A stretch of DNA of 64,000 nt from Lucinisca nassula (GCA_963580285.1 OY757010.1:70213659-70277658); one strand, 5' to 3'. Counted from the first letter of the stretch, positions 41,906 to 53,289 are shown. Notes: a model not told the origin generated them from the sequence alone. Program-made: numbers and translations.

Positions 41906-42690
41906 ATCTTCTGATCCCTTACTGATCCGACCGAAGTCGAATTTCTCTTTTACATGCGGCGTTGGCTTCGGTACCGTCGCTGTCGACCGATCCGGAGCAA
42001 CCTCGATTGCGTCATTCGACAAATTGTTTGAAATTTGTGGTGCTGGAGTAGATTTACTCCATGCACCAGATTTTTTTCAGTCCTGGCGTAACTAGTAGTT
42101 GGTGTTGTTTATCTATGTTCATATATTTTCCGCGCTTGCGGAAAAGTTATCGACCTTTGGTATTTGACAGTGAGTATTTCTTTTTCTTTTTTCCATGCCT
42201 TTCAATCTCGAGAGAAAACAACATGTTTGCCACCACAATTGACGCATTTGGCCTCATTCTTACAGTTTTGATGCACATCGACATGTTTTTCTTCACCACA
42301 GTTCGGAAAGATATTCTTCTGACATCTGATTTCGTTGTGGCCAAAAACTTGACAATGGTAACATCTGAGAGGGTTTGGAATATCCACCTCTACGTTAAAA
42401 GAAAGACATGCTACTTTGAACGGGTGAATTAAAAGTCAACACGTAGGTACTTGTTGGCTTCAATACACCACTTCCACGAACTTGGATGTTACGTACACCA
42501 ATGACGCCTTCATCTTTCAAATTGGCAATGATCTCTTTATCGCTGCAAGGACGTAGCTCTGGGCTGCGGATGACACCTTTACACGAATTAGGTGTTTATT
42601 GCGGCGATACTGTCACGTTGAGATCAAATAGCTTTGTGGTATCAAACTCATTCTCAAATGAATTGGGATTTTAGCCGTTTAGAAAGTCAA
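41906..42690 (-). pseudogene. ORF1 (gag-like) of the I/Nimb-like LINE
   Basis: Minus-strand fragments in several frames: LRPCSDKEIIANLKDEGVIG, then RNIQVRGSGVLKPTSTYVLT, then zinc knuckles CYHCQVFGHNEIRC and CVNCGGKHVVFSRD (42387-42202). A C-terminal part (DRSTATVPKPTPHVKEKF) runs into PLE sequence at about 41905. A further remnant of its end lies at 41170-41236. ORF1 binds element RNA. This copy is frameshifted and split. Confidence 0.7.
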
Positions 42691-42854
42691 ATTATAAAGT
42701 TACTTAGATTCAGTCAGCGATATATTCAAAATAAAACATTAACACATACCTATACTCAGTAAAAATTATTGATCAAGAAATCAAAAGCTATTTCACCCCA
42801 ACAGCTAGAAATATGTCGGTATTTTGATAAATTTTGATTGAGAGAAACGTACGC

Positions 42855-43250
42855 TACAATCTACTTGTTCGTTACCCCCTTCTATAACATCACAAAAATC
42901 ATATTGTACGGACCAACAAGATCATGTTGCCTCCCATAGAACTTCTTAAGTGTTGATACCAGTTTGGTTTTGGATACCCCTGGCATAACAACCTGGTAGT
43001 GAGCATCTTCCCACGTTCCATAAAGTCTGATTCCTGGAACAGGCTCTAGCATAACGGATTAACTGTGAAATAACAGGCAAATAGGTACTAATGCCGTAGA
43101 CGTCTACACAGTGCAGATATGTAGATATTTCGTAACCAAGTACAACCCCTTCACTAACGAGGTGCAGCTGGACGTTCGTTATATCATCATGTGGTTTAGA
43201 GCAGCGATTTACAGAATCCGATATATTCTTCAAATGTGATAGGATGCCTT
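42855..43250 (-). pseudogene. Relic of a second, different PLE-type reverse transcriptase
   Basis: The minus frame reads LHLVSEGVVLGYEISTYLHC, then PVISQLIRYARACSR, and in another frame QGYPKPKLVSTLKKFYGRQH, then DLVGPYN. ISQLIRYARAC and KLVSTLKKFYGRHHDLV-type blocks are the C-terminal RT region of PLE-like RTs. They differ clearly from the Naiad copy here (ISQLIRFARVC, KLRKAFSKFYRRHSDLI). It is short and frame-broken. Confidence 0.5.
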
Positions 43251-43414
43251 ATCACTTTTGCCGTTAATCTTAGTGCACCTGCTTGATGTTGTCATCCCAT
43301 CTAAGTTTCCTTCTGCACAATTGCTGGACGATTGCCTTCGCCCGAAGCGTCATCGGTGGCATGAGTCCACGTGTGGCTCATGTTGAGTTACATATTGATT
43401 TGTTTGGTTGTTTG

Positions 43415-43730
43415 ATTTCAGGTTTAACGTCCCCGTCAACACTGTACGGGTCATTTTGAGACGTTGCTACCAATTTTGTGGGACGTTTACCCGACAAAGA
43501 GATGGAATGACATCTCAAGCCCTGTCGCCCAATGAAACCAATAGGGTTAAAAAGCATGGGCGGACCGACTCGCACCGCTTTGCTTGGGCAAACTTAGATC
43601 CTCTAAGCGGTCTACAAGTACTCGCATGAGTCGGTTTCAGCTCTGCGTTGAAGTTCCGTGCACTCCATCTATTTCTTCAAGCCCCGATTGGCGGGGGCCT
43701 TGAGGTAAGTATTGCAAGGATGCCCCGTCT
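43415..43730 (+). repeat. Interspersed repeat, CCCCGTCAACACTGTA family
   Basis: GTTTAACGTCCCCGTCAACA, TCATTTTGAGACGTTGCTAC, GACATCTCAAGCCCTGTCG, CCCAATGAAACCAATAGGG and TTTCAGCTCTGCGTTG match the copies at 28124 (inverted) and 60335. The following 43731-44030 is unassigned. Confidence 0.75.
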
Positions 43731-44034
43731 CATAAGAGGCCGATTCACCACTTATAGCACGAAATTGCTTATATCTTCATGCTCGTGCCAGATAATGCCT
43801 AAAGCGCTGTCACTAGTCACAACAAATGGGACACGCGAAAAAGCACCATGCCGTTATCGAGCCACACGTTAACCTGACGCCGCGCATATCCAAGATTTTG
43901 AAGGCCTACGGCGAGTTTTTGACCCCTCGATGTTGGGATTGACTGAAGACAGTTGTCTACATAACTTTAACTCTGAACACTACCTCTGGTTCGGATAGTT
44001 GGCTTTCCGTTTGGTGTTTTTGATGGAAAATAGA

Positions 44035-45260
44035 AGTAAAGGCAATGATCAGGAATCGATACAATTAACCCACAGCTCCAAACAGTGGCCACAAAAGGAA
44101 AGAAACACAAACATGAAATAATTAGACCCTAGTGGAAACATCAATAGCGGAAAGCCATAAGGACAGTTACTTTCCCACAAAATGGCCAACTGGCTATCAA
44201 AAAACAAAATAAAACCAGCGAAACACACACTTGCTTTATTCAACTGAAGTTCGGGGGGGGGGGGTGGATCTGATTGATAAAACCATCGGAATACGTATTA
44301 TCAATATTTAATAAAGCATCTAAATATCTAGAAATGGAGCTAAAAGCTTCAATAATTTCAGATTGGTTATCAATGGAAAGCGACAACATGAAGTATCTTT
44401 CATAACATCACAAGAACAGATCAGCCACAAGAGGTGCGCAATTTGTACCCATCGGAATACCCACAATTTGTCTAAATAACTTAGTAACGAATCTAATATA
44501 AATATTGACAAGTAGAAAGGTGAGGGCATCACACAATTTCTAACATGACCAACGTGTATAATTCTTATGGTCTTTAGAAGTGAAAAATGCATTTCTGACA
44601 TTACATGCAAGATAGAGAGAATCTTCTCTGTGAAAAATCCATTCAATTAAATCATTAAGCTTTTCTTATATAAGATTATGAGGAAGTTTAGTGTAAAGAG
44701 TGGAAAAATCGTAAGTAGACAGAATAGAAGCACGAAAACGTCTGGATTTCAATTCATTTAAAACCTCATTTGAATTTTTTTATAGACCAAAACAGTTTTC
44801 TTCCTGATCTTTCATAGACTCTATCACAATATTTAATCACATGCGTTTTAATAGCAGTAAGACAGGAAGTTAATAATTTAAAAAGTTCAGTGGTAGTGCA
44901 AGAGCAAGAATGTGCAATAAACCGTGCTTTGTAAGGTATTTTATGAAGTTTTGGTAACCAGTATAGCGTAGGAATCTTGTATTGGCCTTCTGTAACACAC
45001 ACAGCAAACTTGGTGGCTGAATAACAAATATGTTCATCTACTATAGCTCTCTCTTCAGCTAAAGGCTGAATTTCATAGGCCTTAGTACCACCAAGCTCCT
45101 GCTTAAGCGTGTTAACATAGTGGAGCCGTCACACAACGACAACGTTGTTAGCGGTCTTGTCTGCAGGTGCCAAAACAAACTTCTTATGAAATTCTTGAAT
45201 ACCTAGTTTAAGATGACGTAAAGACGTCTTAGGCTTAGGAGGTAATAAAGTAGTATTGCT
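44035..45260 (-). mobile_element. Diverged PLE fragment with internal deletion
   Basis: The minus strand reads HLKLGIQEFHKKFVLAPADK-type sequence (about 45240-45170), NNVVVV, TGA at 45131-45129, RLHYVNTL, then LPTLYWLPKLHKIPYKARFI, and on through the palm in shifted frames to about 44240. There an oligo-C run marks the join to the terminal 3' UTR (44225-44035). At 45262-45285 a short inverted piece (GTTGTGTGACGGCTCCACTA) repeats the same TGA region on the plus strand (TGA at 45269). Confidence 0.8.
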
Positions 45261-45284
45261 GTGTTGTGTGACGGCTCCACTATG

Positions 45285-45804
45285 TTAGTAAGCCTGCATC
45301 TTCATGGCTGCGGCGCATGTTAATTGCACGAGTTCACACGAACACATGCGTTTCAAAACAATAATAAACTTCCGCTGAATGTTCGCGGCTCTGCAAATCT
45401 ATGTTTGTTAAAGGTACATATACATGGACGCGCTGTAGGGATGCGCTACCTTGTACACACGTGTGTGTGTTTAATTATAAGTAAAAACGTGAATGTGTGC
45501 GCTATATTGTGAATAAAATTTGGTATGTTTAAAAACTAAATTATGTGAAAAACATAAATGTATACACGAGCTCTAAAATTTTCTTGTGCTTGCACACGAA
45601 TGCTATTTTTAAACATATCGAAACTACCGTCAATATAACAGTTTAAATGTGAAAAATGTGACAAACACCTTTGTGCATTTTATGGTATGAAATGAGCATT
45701 CTAAATGAAATACGCCTGTTTTTGCTTTATACTATAGGACAGTTGGAAGTGTACCGTAATGAGTGAATCTGTCAAATGTTGTTGCTACGCGTCTAAGTCT
45801 TACC
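45285..45804. repeat. Dispersed repeat flanking the copia element
   Basis: TTGCACGAGTTCACACGAAC, CTTCCGCTGAATGTTCGCGG, GGATGCGCTACCTTGTACAC and GTGAAAAACATAAAT match 52440-52690. ACACGAGCTCTAAAATTTTC, ATCGAAACTACCGTCAATAT and CAAATGTTGTTGCTACGCGTC match 62878-63122. It abuts the copia LTR at 45804/45805. Confidence 0.75.
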
Positions 45805-46100
45805 TGATAAACGCTATCTAATTAAAAGTAACACACTTTATTTACTGCACACACTGGTTGCTCAAGGTTACTCAACGTTATGTTTCTCTGGTTCCATTTG
45901 TGACGTCATGGCTTCACATGACGTCGCTTAATGTTGTTTCCTAATGAAGAGTAAATTAGTTAAACAAAAGAGTTATCTTACTTAGGAAGAATAGCAATAT
46001 ACATGAAATTACCATTAATTATAATTTTCATGTTTAAGATCATAGTTAATAATTGCTTATTTTAGTAAAATAAAGAAGAGAAAAGAATATGAAACAAATG
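45805..46100 (-). repeat. 3' LTR of the copia element
   Basis: It begins (plus strand) TGATAAACGC, then AATTAAAAGTAACACACTTT, and contains GTGACGTCATGGCTTCACAT. It matches 63133-63430 closely and 50768-51000 more loosely. The inner boundary is uncertain. Confidence 0.75.
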
Positions 46101-46143
46101 TGTAAACGTGGTTGATTTCAAAGCGACCTGATAGTGTAGTTAA

Positions 46144-46822
46144 ATGCGTTATTATTATAAAAATTCTTCTGGCATCCTTCCGTCTGCAAAAACATTTAGT
46201 AGACTGTATCCAGAAGATCCGTGCTTTGTAATGCAGTCCACCAAATTAGCTTTACCTGGGCACCATTTAATTTCACCGACTTTGTCTGTTGCTACGGATT
46301 GGCTAATTGCAGCTATGTCTGCTCTGAGTTGCTTGTCGCCAACTAGTTTTGTTGAATATATGGCTTCTATAACTCTCTTACTGTCAACATTATTGGAATA
46401 GTTTTAGTTGACACACCTAAAATATGCGCCAGCACTTTTTTGTTCTTCCTGTAAGCTAGTGTCTTCTGCACAATTGTCGATCGTACTACCCGCTTAATTT
46501 TACCGGCATGCCAAGACAGTGTGGAACATTTTCCTTGGCAGTCCATCAACCAGACAATATATCCTGCTGTACTTCCCGTTGCGTTGTTGATATTACACAA
46601 GGCTGTCCGATTGATTACTTTTACAGCCCGAGAAAGGTCGCCTATTGTTCCCTCCTAACATTTTGTGCTGAGATCTATGAGTTGAAAAGCCATGTCAGGT
46701 CTGGTTTCTTGTACAGCCCAGTAGATTTGACCAACAAGCTGTCGATATTTGGTCTGTTCCTCTGAAGTTAATGAGCTTTGCTTGTCCTGTGCTCTGTTTG
46801 GGTCAATAGTTATATTCCGTAT
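46144..46822 (-). pseudogene. Copia RNase H region
   Basis: The minus frame has STAGYIVWLMDCQGKCSTLS, then WHAGKIKRVVRSTI, the copia RNase H block, in frame 46600-46367. A further upstream part reads ELKSHVRSGFLYSP in the opposite sense, confirming strand by comparison with 63658-63990. The part with FTDAAL seen at 63.8 kb is deleted here. Confidence 0.75.
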
Positions 46823-46824
46823 CT

Positions 46825-47190
46825 TTGTTTGATTTGAGGTTTAACGTCCCCGTCAACACTGTAAAGGTCATTTTGGAGACGAGCTGGACTGATCTAATAC
46901 TATGACATCTCTGTTCTGAGAAACTTCAAACCCTATGCAATTATAGTTCCCTCCTTAAACCTTTTTTCTGCCATAATAGAAGTGGGGGCAATAATCAGGA
47001 ATCGATACAATTAACCCACAGCTCCCTTCAGAGACACCAAAGGGAAAGAAACAAAAACACTAAACAACAGACCCTAATGGAAACATCAACAGCAAAAAGC
47101 CAAAAAGACCGTTGCTTTCCCGAAAAATAGTACAATAGAAGTGGAGGCAATGATCAGGAATCGATACAATTAACCCACAGCTCCCATCAA
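46825..47190 (-). mobile_element. Nested repeats in copia: CCCCGTCAA family piece and doubled PLE 3' terminus
   Basis: 46830-46905 carries GAGGTTTAACGTCCCCGTCA and CATTTTGGAGACG. From about 46977 AATAGAAGTGGGGGCAATAA starts a PLE 3' end (minus) that is cut at about 47130. At 47131 AATAGAAGTGGAGGCAATGA starts the same end again. The two PLE termini are therefore in direct tandem. Confidence 0.75.
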
Positions 47191-48210
47191 ACCTTTTTCG
47201 CAAATTGACCATTATTTGTTCATGATATTCATCTCCGGCATGGAGGAAGTTATCTACATGGCATCATATGATGCCACTCAGTTCAACTCCTTTGTGCAAA
47301 TAGAAAAGTGCTGGATCTAGTTCACGCATTTTACATGCCAGCCTCAATAATTCATCTTTCACACTCATGTAGAACTGCCTTTCATCATCTTTTTGCCCAT
47401 ATAGTCCATGTTTTAACTTCCAAACTATCAATTTTGCTGTTTCACTCTCTTTTGGTGGTTTGATGTATACATCTCGCCTTAATTCTCTGTCCTGCAAAAA
47501 GCAGACTTAAAATCTGTTGCTTTTGCGGTCCAGATCTGAATTTATGCAACAGCCCAAACTATTCTCATTGCCCCTTTTTCTACTGTCGGGCTATCCCTAG
47601 GCATAGTAAATTCCTCTTCAAAGCCACGTACCACAAGCCTTGCCTTTGTTTGACCCTCTTTATTAGTAATAACCCATCTTATCGACAATGTTTGTTGACC
47701 ACATTCTTTCACTTCATCATAGGTATGGAACTGACTTAGGTTTTTGTAACTCCCCTAATTTCGCAGCTGTTGTGTCATTTTTTTGTCTCGTTACTAGGTT
47801 AACTGTCTCATCATCATTTATCAGCTCCCACTGGATTTGTTCCAGATTTACAATTTTCTTTTCTTGGCTGGCTTTTTCGGGTATATTGAACCAGTTTTAT
47901 TCGTGTCTATGGGTTTTCCAGCCCTTCCTATTACCTTCACTTCAATCCATTCATCAGTATTGTGCATCTTATATCGGATGCTGTTATTTGGTTTCAGAGT
48001 TGTTCTGTTCTGTTGGATATTCTGTCTGTCCGTCCTGTCAGTCTCTGGTGTATTTCCATTCTGTTCAATATTCTGTCTATCTATTTTCTCTAGCTCAGGA
48101 GCTGGTTTATCCTCTGATATTGTGTGGGTTCTGTGCTTTCTTCGTGACCCTTATTTTCATCAGTTTTATCCTTTAAACTGTTCTCACCTTCTTTCTCTTC
48201 TTCATTTGCC
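47191..48210 (-). pseudogene. Copia reverse transcriptase region and upstream linker
   Basis: The minus strand reads, from high to low coordinate, a linker (DEWIEVKVIGRAGKPIDTNK), then RWVITNKEGQTKARLVVRGF and EEEFTMPRDSPTV, then ELRRDVYIKPPKESETAKLI, then VWKLKHGLYGQKDDERQFY. The VVRGFEE and YGQ..DERQFY blocks are conserved in copia RT. The catalytic YVDD region lies downstream and is lost at the nested insertion. Confidence 0.8.
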
Positions 48211-49230
48211 AAACTACTGTTGACCTCTGAAGTCTGTTAGGAGAAACCCGCACAAATACTCCACCATGTCTAACAAACACGACCTTTACATCTTAGGACA
48301 CCATTTTTCCAGGACCGAGCCAGCGTTATTTACCTTCTCCTTTATAGAAAACCCTATCACCATGTTCAAATACTTGTTCTGGTGTTCTCACTTTATTCCT
48401 GAGGGCCCGCCTTACGCTTTCATCAGCTTCTGTTTGAATAAATGCTCTGCGGGCAGCATGCAGGTCATTCAAATGCTGTGCAAAAACCTTACTACTTGTT
48501 GACACCTGTAATGCAAGTAAGGTATCACTCATAATGATTGGTAGGTTAGGGTTTTGTCCAGACACTAGGTGATGGCTGCTGTACCCATTCCACATTTGAA
48601 GTGAGTTTCTTGCCATGTTTGCCAATAAAAGTAATGTTGTTCTTTCTGTAATCAGCCTATAGTTTGACTAATATCATATCTGTAATGACGTGGACCCTCT
48701 CGCATAAGCCATTTTGAAATGGACTTTCTCCTGAAGGTGTGCATAGCTGGACATTAAGAATTGAAGTGATTTCTCTTACCTCATCTGCATTGAACTCTCT
48801 CCCGTTATCCGTAATCAAAGCTTTCATGACTCCAAATTTGGCGATCCATTCAGTCATCAATGTATCTATTATGTTACATGGCTTCTTTCAGTCCATTAAA
48901 AAGGGACAAAGTGTATCTCGACCACATGTCAATGATATGTAGAATCCATCGACCATTCCATTGTTTGAGATCCATTGTCACCTTTTCATTAACTTTGTAG
49001 CCATTGACATACCTACTACTAGCCTTGATGGGGTTTTGGCATACACTTTGCAAAGTTCACATTTTTCACCTATCTCTGATAAAGTTTCTTCATAATCATC
49101 CTTCAAAATCCCTGCGTGCTTTAGGACAGCAATCATTCTTTTCATGGGGGGATGGGCTAATTGTCTCTGTAGCTTCAGCAATGTCTTTTATCTATCCTTT
49201 TCTGTTCAAAACGTCTAGATTGACAGCACA
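48211..49230 (-). pseudogene. Copia integrase region
   Basis: The N-terminal zinc-binding part contains LAHPPMKRMIAVLKHAGIL and EKCELCKVYAKTPS. Core acidic residues are in VTMDLKQWNGRW (48985-48950), ALITDNGREFNADEV and FQNGLCERVH (48860-48657), the DDE set. The distal part (48625-48326) has SLQMWNGYSSHHLVSGQNPN. Frameshifts lie at about 48650 and 48870. Confidence 0.85.
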
Positions 49231-49297
49231 AACTCTCTCCACAGGAACTTCCTCTAAATAAATTTGTCTATTGGGATACAATAGTGACCGGATGATG

Positions 49298-49645
49298 TCA
49301 GATTAAGGCCACCACTTTTCCCATTATAACAGTTGTATCAGTTTCTAAATCTAGTTTGATCGCAGCTTTCTTCATTGCTGTTCGTGAAAGTAACAATGGA
49401 ATGTCAGATTCTACTACATCTGTCTTAGTAGTTACTGTTTTCCCAGCAATCACTGCTGGGAAGCTATACTCTCCCTTGGATTTCAGACATGTTCCACCGC
49501 CAAATTTGAAAACTTTTTGACCAGCAGACTGTTTCACCTGCGCTTTATCATCCTTGTCTAAAGATTCAATATAGCTGCTAACCCAGTGGTCACCACAAAC
49601 TGTACTGCTGCACACACTGTCTAGAACTGCACAGTGCCCAAACGA
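49298..49645 (-). pseudogene. Copia aspartic protease region
   Basis: The active-site block is LDSVCSSTVCG-like, with DS..S in place of DTG/DSG, and the distal DIPLLLSRTAMKKA fits the hydrophobic-hydrophobic-LLS pattern of copia protease. It lies between gag and integrase as expected. Confidence 0.65.
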
Positions 49646-50640
49646 CGTACCTATTTAGTATCGTATCCTGTGAATAGCACAGCATGTTCCTCCCCTGCAA
49701 TGTTGACTTTTGCCATGTCTTCCCAGCTGTCTGGGCATGCAAGAAGTAAGTGGCGGTACGATCCACATGGTTTACATGTTAATGGACGACCATCTGGCCC
49801 TAAAGGATTTATGTTCTTTCTCTCTCCGTTACTCGGTTGAGTGACCCTTGACACAGATTCTGTTCGCTGATAACCGCCGCCTCCTCCTGTTGGTCTTCTA
49901 GAATCTTTTCGCTGAAATTCTCCTCCTACTGCTGCTCCCTGTCCTGACCTTCCATACTTCCATGTCGCTCCCTGCTGCCAGCCATAGCTGTGACCCCCGA
50001 TTCTAGTTTTAGTGTATCTTGCAGCAAGCAACGCCTTCTCTTTGCCGCCAGGAACGCTGGCTCTATCTTTATACTTGATCTACTTGTGTTAGATTCACCG
50101 TCACTCCCCTTAAACTTGTTCAAAGATTTTTTCGCCTCGTCGTATAAGGTAATTTTATTTTCATAGTTCATACAGGTCAACACAAGCAGTTTTTCCTTTT
50201 TGGTAATGTTTGCCTTTCTTAGTAACTTAAATGCCATAATTTCAGGTGGTAAAGTCAATTTTTTTCTTTTCAATTTTCGTGTACTTAGAGTCAAATAAAG
50301 CTATGTATTCCGTCACAAACTGTCCATCAGTTCTATAAAAATCGTGAAAACCTTTAAATTTTTTCAACTGTCAGTGAGGTCATCTTTGGCTCAATGTTCA
50401 TCAACAAATTTATCAAAACTGTTAATCCATCATTACTTTTTAAATCATCAATTGTAATCTGATCAGAAATTTTTTTTATCTAATTTGTGATTCATCATCA
50501 TCCGGGAGTGACATAGCAATTGCAATACCTTGTTTATCCTTACTGAGATTTGTAATCTCTTTCCATGCTAATAACGCTTGCCTGAACCTCTCATATGATT
50601 TTGCCGTGTTGAAGGTTGGTGGATTTTTTCTTGTTGTCAT
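49640..50640 (-). pseudogene. Copia gag
   Basis: The start ATG is at 50640-50638 (MTTRKNPPTFNTAKSYERFR), then WKEITNLSKDKQGIAIAMSL, with breaks near 50470 and 50350. The middle frame is LPPEIMAFKLLRKANITKKE and the zinc-knuckle-like end is CKPCGSYRHLLLAC (49790-49740). Gag would package the RNA, but the frame is broken at least three times. Confidence 0.8.
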
Positions 50641-50754
50641 GTTTACTTTTCCACAAACATCAAGAATAAATACAATCTGTCAGATCAATCACTAGTTTCA
50701 GCAAGTCTCCACTATTAAAGAGTCCTGTCCTAACCCTGAGGACTGTCAACCTCG

Positions 50755-50765
50755 CTCTGCTACCA
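50755..50765 (-). promoter_or_regulatory. Primer-binding site for initiator tRNA-Met
   Basis: On the minus strand TGGTAGCAGAG, just inside the 5' LTR, is complementary to the 3' end of metazoan initiator tRNA-Met (CTCTGCTACCA). This is the usual primer class for copia elements. Confidence 0.75.
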
Positions 50766-50767
50766 CT

Positions 50768-51115
50768 TGATAATTATTAACTCTAATTAAAAGTAACACA
50801 CTTTATTTACTGTACACAATGGTTGCTTAAGGTAATTACTCAACGTCATGTTTCTATGGTTCCATTTGTGACGTCATGACGTCACATGACGTCACTTAAT
50901 TTTGTTTCCTAATGAATAGCAAAATAATAAAACAGAAGAGTTACCTAACTTAGGAAGAATACCAATATACATGAAATTAAAAGTACTGTTAAGAGAATTA
51001 TTAATATTAGTTATGAAAATAACTTTAATAATTTAAAGTGAAAGGAAACTAAGATAAGAAAAGTACCACTTACCTATATAGTATAATAAAACTCAATTAT
51101 TTGCCGTGGCTCATG
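50768..51115 (-). repeat. 5' LTR of the copia element, with CRE cluster
   Basis: The plus strand begins TGATAATTATTAACTC, then AATTAAAAGTAACACACTTT. GTGACGTCATGACGTCACAT, followed by GACGTCAC (50869-50896), holds three overlapping or adjacent TGACGTCA palindromes (CREB/ATF sites). The outer part (after about 51000) differs from the other LTR, so the limit is approximate. Confidence 0.7.
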
Positions 51116-51169
51116 TATTTGACAACCAAGTATGTCCTTGGTTAGTCCGCCACATGTCTTTATACCACG

Positions 51170-52014
51170 ACAATTACGGAAGTTCTCGCGCAAGATTACA
51201 GGATTTAATGATTTAATTGAATGGATATTTCATAGGGAGGAACTCCTCTATCTTGCATGTAATGTAAGAAATGCTTTTTCACTTCATAAGAGCATACAAC
51301 TTATACTTTATGGTCCTGTCAGAAAATGTGTGAAGCTCTCATCTTTCTACTTGACAATATTTACATTAGATTTGGTGCTTAGTTATTTAGACAAGTTGTG
51401 GGTATTCCGATGGGTACAAATTGCCCACCCCTTGTGGCAGATTTGTTCCTGTTTTGTTATGAAAGAGACTTCATGATGTCCCTTTCCGTTGAAAACCAAT
51501 CTGAAATTATTGAAGCCTTTAGCTCGACTTCTAGATATTTGAATGATTTATTAAATATTGACAATACCTATTTCGATGGTTTGATCAGTCAAATTTACCC
51601 CCAGAACTTCAGTTCAATAAAACCAATTCTTCTGATACCGAGGCCCCGTTATTTTTTATTTACACATATCTATTATAGATGGATTTGTTTCTTACAAAAA
51701 AATATGATAAACGGGATGATGTTGATTTTGAGAATGTAAATTCTCATTTTTTTGAGTTCCTCGTGCGCCATCCTATGGCGTTTATATTTCGCAATTAATT
51801 CGATTTGCCAGTGTCTATTCATGTAACTGACTTCAACACTCGTAAAAATTTGTTAACTGCTAACCTTCTTAATCAGGATTATCGGTATCGTAAACTACGC
51901 AAAGCCTTTTCAAAATTTTATAGACGTCATTCCGATTTAATATCAAAGTTCAATGTTGGACTTAAATATCCTCTGCAACAAGGTCTATCGGAACCCGAAT
52001 TTAGGCCACGTTAA
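51170..52014 (+). pseudogene. Diverged PLE reverse transcriptase fragment
   Basis: It starts at FNDLIEWIFHREELLYLACN and continues through VVGIPMGTNCPPLVADLFLF and STSRYLNDLLNIDN, where the first catalytic Asp of YLDD has become Asn. Several frameshifts follow (near 51600 and 51740), then DYRYRKLRKAFSKFYRRHSD and SEPEF at 52000. It is fused there to the UTR. Confidence 0.85.
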
Positions 52015-52300
52015 ACCGATTTAAGGCCCACAGTGAAATTCGTTTCACTGACAGTTCCAAGGCGGTTCTTCTATGTTTTTTTTTTTTTTGTTATGGCTTG
52101 CCTTTGTGTGTATGTATCGCTTATATTATTTTGCTTTGTATAGCGAACTAGCCATTTTGTGGGAAAGTAACTGTCTTTTTGGCTTTCCGCTCGTGATGTT
52201 TCCATTAAGGACTAGCTGTTTCATTTTGTGTTTCTTTCCCTTTGTGCCTCTGGTGGAAGATGTGGGTTAATTGCATCGATTCCTGATCATTGCCTTCTGT
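52003..52300 (+). mobile_element. PLE 3' UTR fused to the RT fragment
   Basis: It goes from GGCCACGTTAAACCGATTTA to ATTCCTGATCATTGCC. It contains the perfect hairpin CAGTGAAA-TTCG-TTTCACTG (52031-52050) and the conserved TGTGGGAAAGTAACTGTC. The upstream third of the UTR is missing, so the join is an internal deletion. Confidence 0.85.
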
Positions 52301-52419
52301 AATCCCTGTGCTTGTCGCTAGTTTTTGTATGGGGAATTGTTGAGGTACCGGGGTTTGTGATTATTCATGTGCATGCTGAAAAAATACAACTGATATGCGC
52401 GCATTCGTATGCGTATGAA

Positions 52420-52690
52420 TATGCAGTTAAGCCTGCGGCGCATAAAGATTGCACGAGTTCACGCGAACACATGCGATTCAAAACAATAATAATGAAACTT
52501 CCGCTGAATATTCGCGGCTCCGCAAATCTATGTTTGTTAAAGGTGTATTTATATGAACGCGCTGTAGGGATGCGCTACATTGTACACACGATTGTGTGTT
52601 TAAACATAAGTAAAACATGAATGTGTGCGCTATATTGTGAATAAAATTTGGTATGTTTAAATACTTAATTATGTGAAAAACATAAATCGT
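52420..52690. repeat. Dispersed repeat, second copy of 45285-45560
   Basis: GCCTGCGGCGCATAAAGATT, CTTCCGCTGAATATTCGCGG and GGGATGCGCTACATTGTACA run colinear with 45291-45560 up to GTGAAAAACATAAAT. The following 52691-53289 has no recognised gene. Confidence 0.75.
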
Positions 52691-53289
52691 TACTTATATG
52701 CAAAACGGTTGAAACTGCTCATTTCAAAATTTTTCAGGAGAAACAAAAAACTGTTTATTTTTAGTATACAGCAATGAAAAAAAGTCAGATTCACAAATAT
52801 TAAGTAAAATTAAATTTTACACATACAACCTAAAAAGCTTCTCATAAATCTTGAAAATAAAGAAATTTGTAAGTTACAATAGTTTCGCACTGAAGAAAGA
52901 GAAATTTGCTTTGTATTTTATGTGCGATACTGGTGTAAGTGCATTTTTTCACTATTTAATTTTGAAGGATATTTTAAAAGTAAACTTATTCAAGTTTACA
53001 ATAAATAATTTTCAAAATGTGAGTCTGGATGGTAATTTCTTCCTTCAATATGCCAAAGAAGGATATTTTCCCTTTCAAATTGGAATGTGAAGCATGTTTC
53101 ATTTATAGGCTATCTATTTATTTTAAAGAGCAGGGATCTTATTAGCGGGTCTCATCTCATTTTAAGATGATTATTTCAGCTTTAATAGAACAAGAAAAGT
53201 TATATAGATTTCTTAGCTTTTTTCGAAATGTATGAAATGGATCATTACCTTATGAAACTTTACGAAATACTCAAGTTTTATTTACTATA

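Larger units (their letters stand above)
45805..51115 (-). mobile_element. Decayed Ty1/copia retrotransposon (CoMol/GalEa-like)
   Basis: Read on the minus strand: 5' LTR (51115-50768), primer site (50765-50755), gag, protease, integrase, RT, RNase H, 3' LTR (about 46100-45805). Integrase before RT is the Ty1/copia order. Every domain carries frame breaks. PLE and another repeat are inserted at 46825-47190. Assignment to a molluscan copia lineage is inference. Confidence 0.85.

Noticed and set aside
42946..43233. Intact 95-codon gene
   Set aside because: Only a short central block is RT-like, and the matching continuation is in another frame, so it is a relic.
47688..48223. Plus-strand hydrophobic ORFs of 128-162 codons
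   Set aside because: They lie opposite the copia RT/linker coding region on the minus strand and show no signature of their own.
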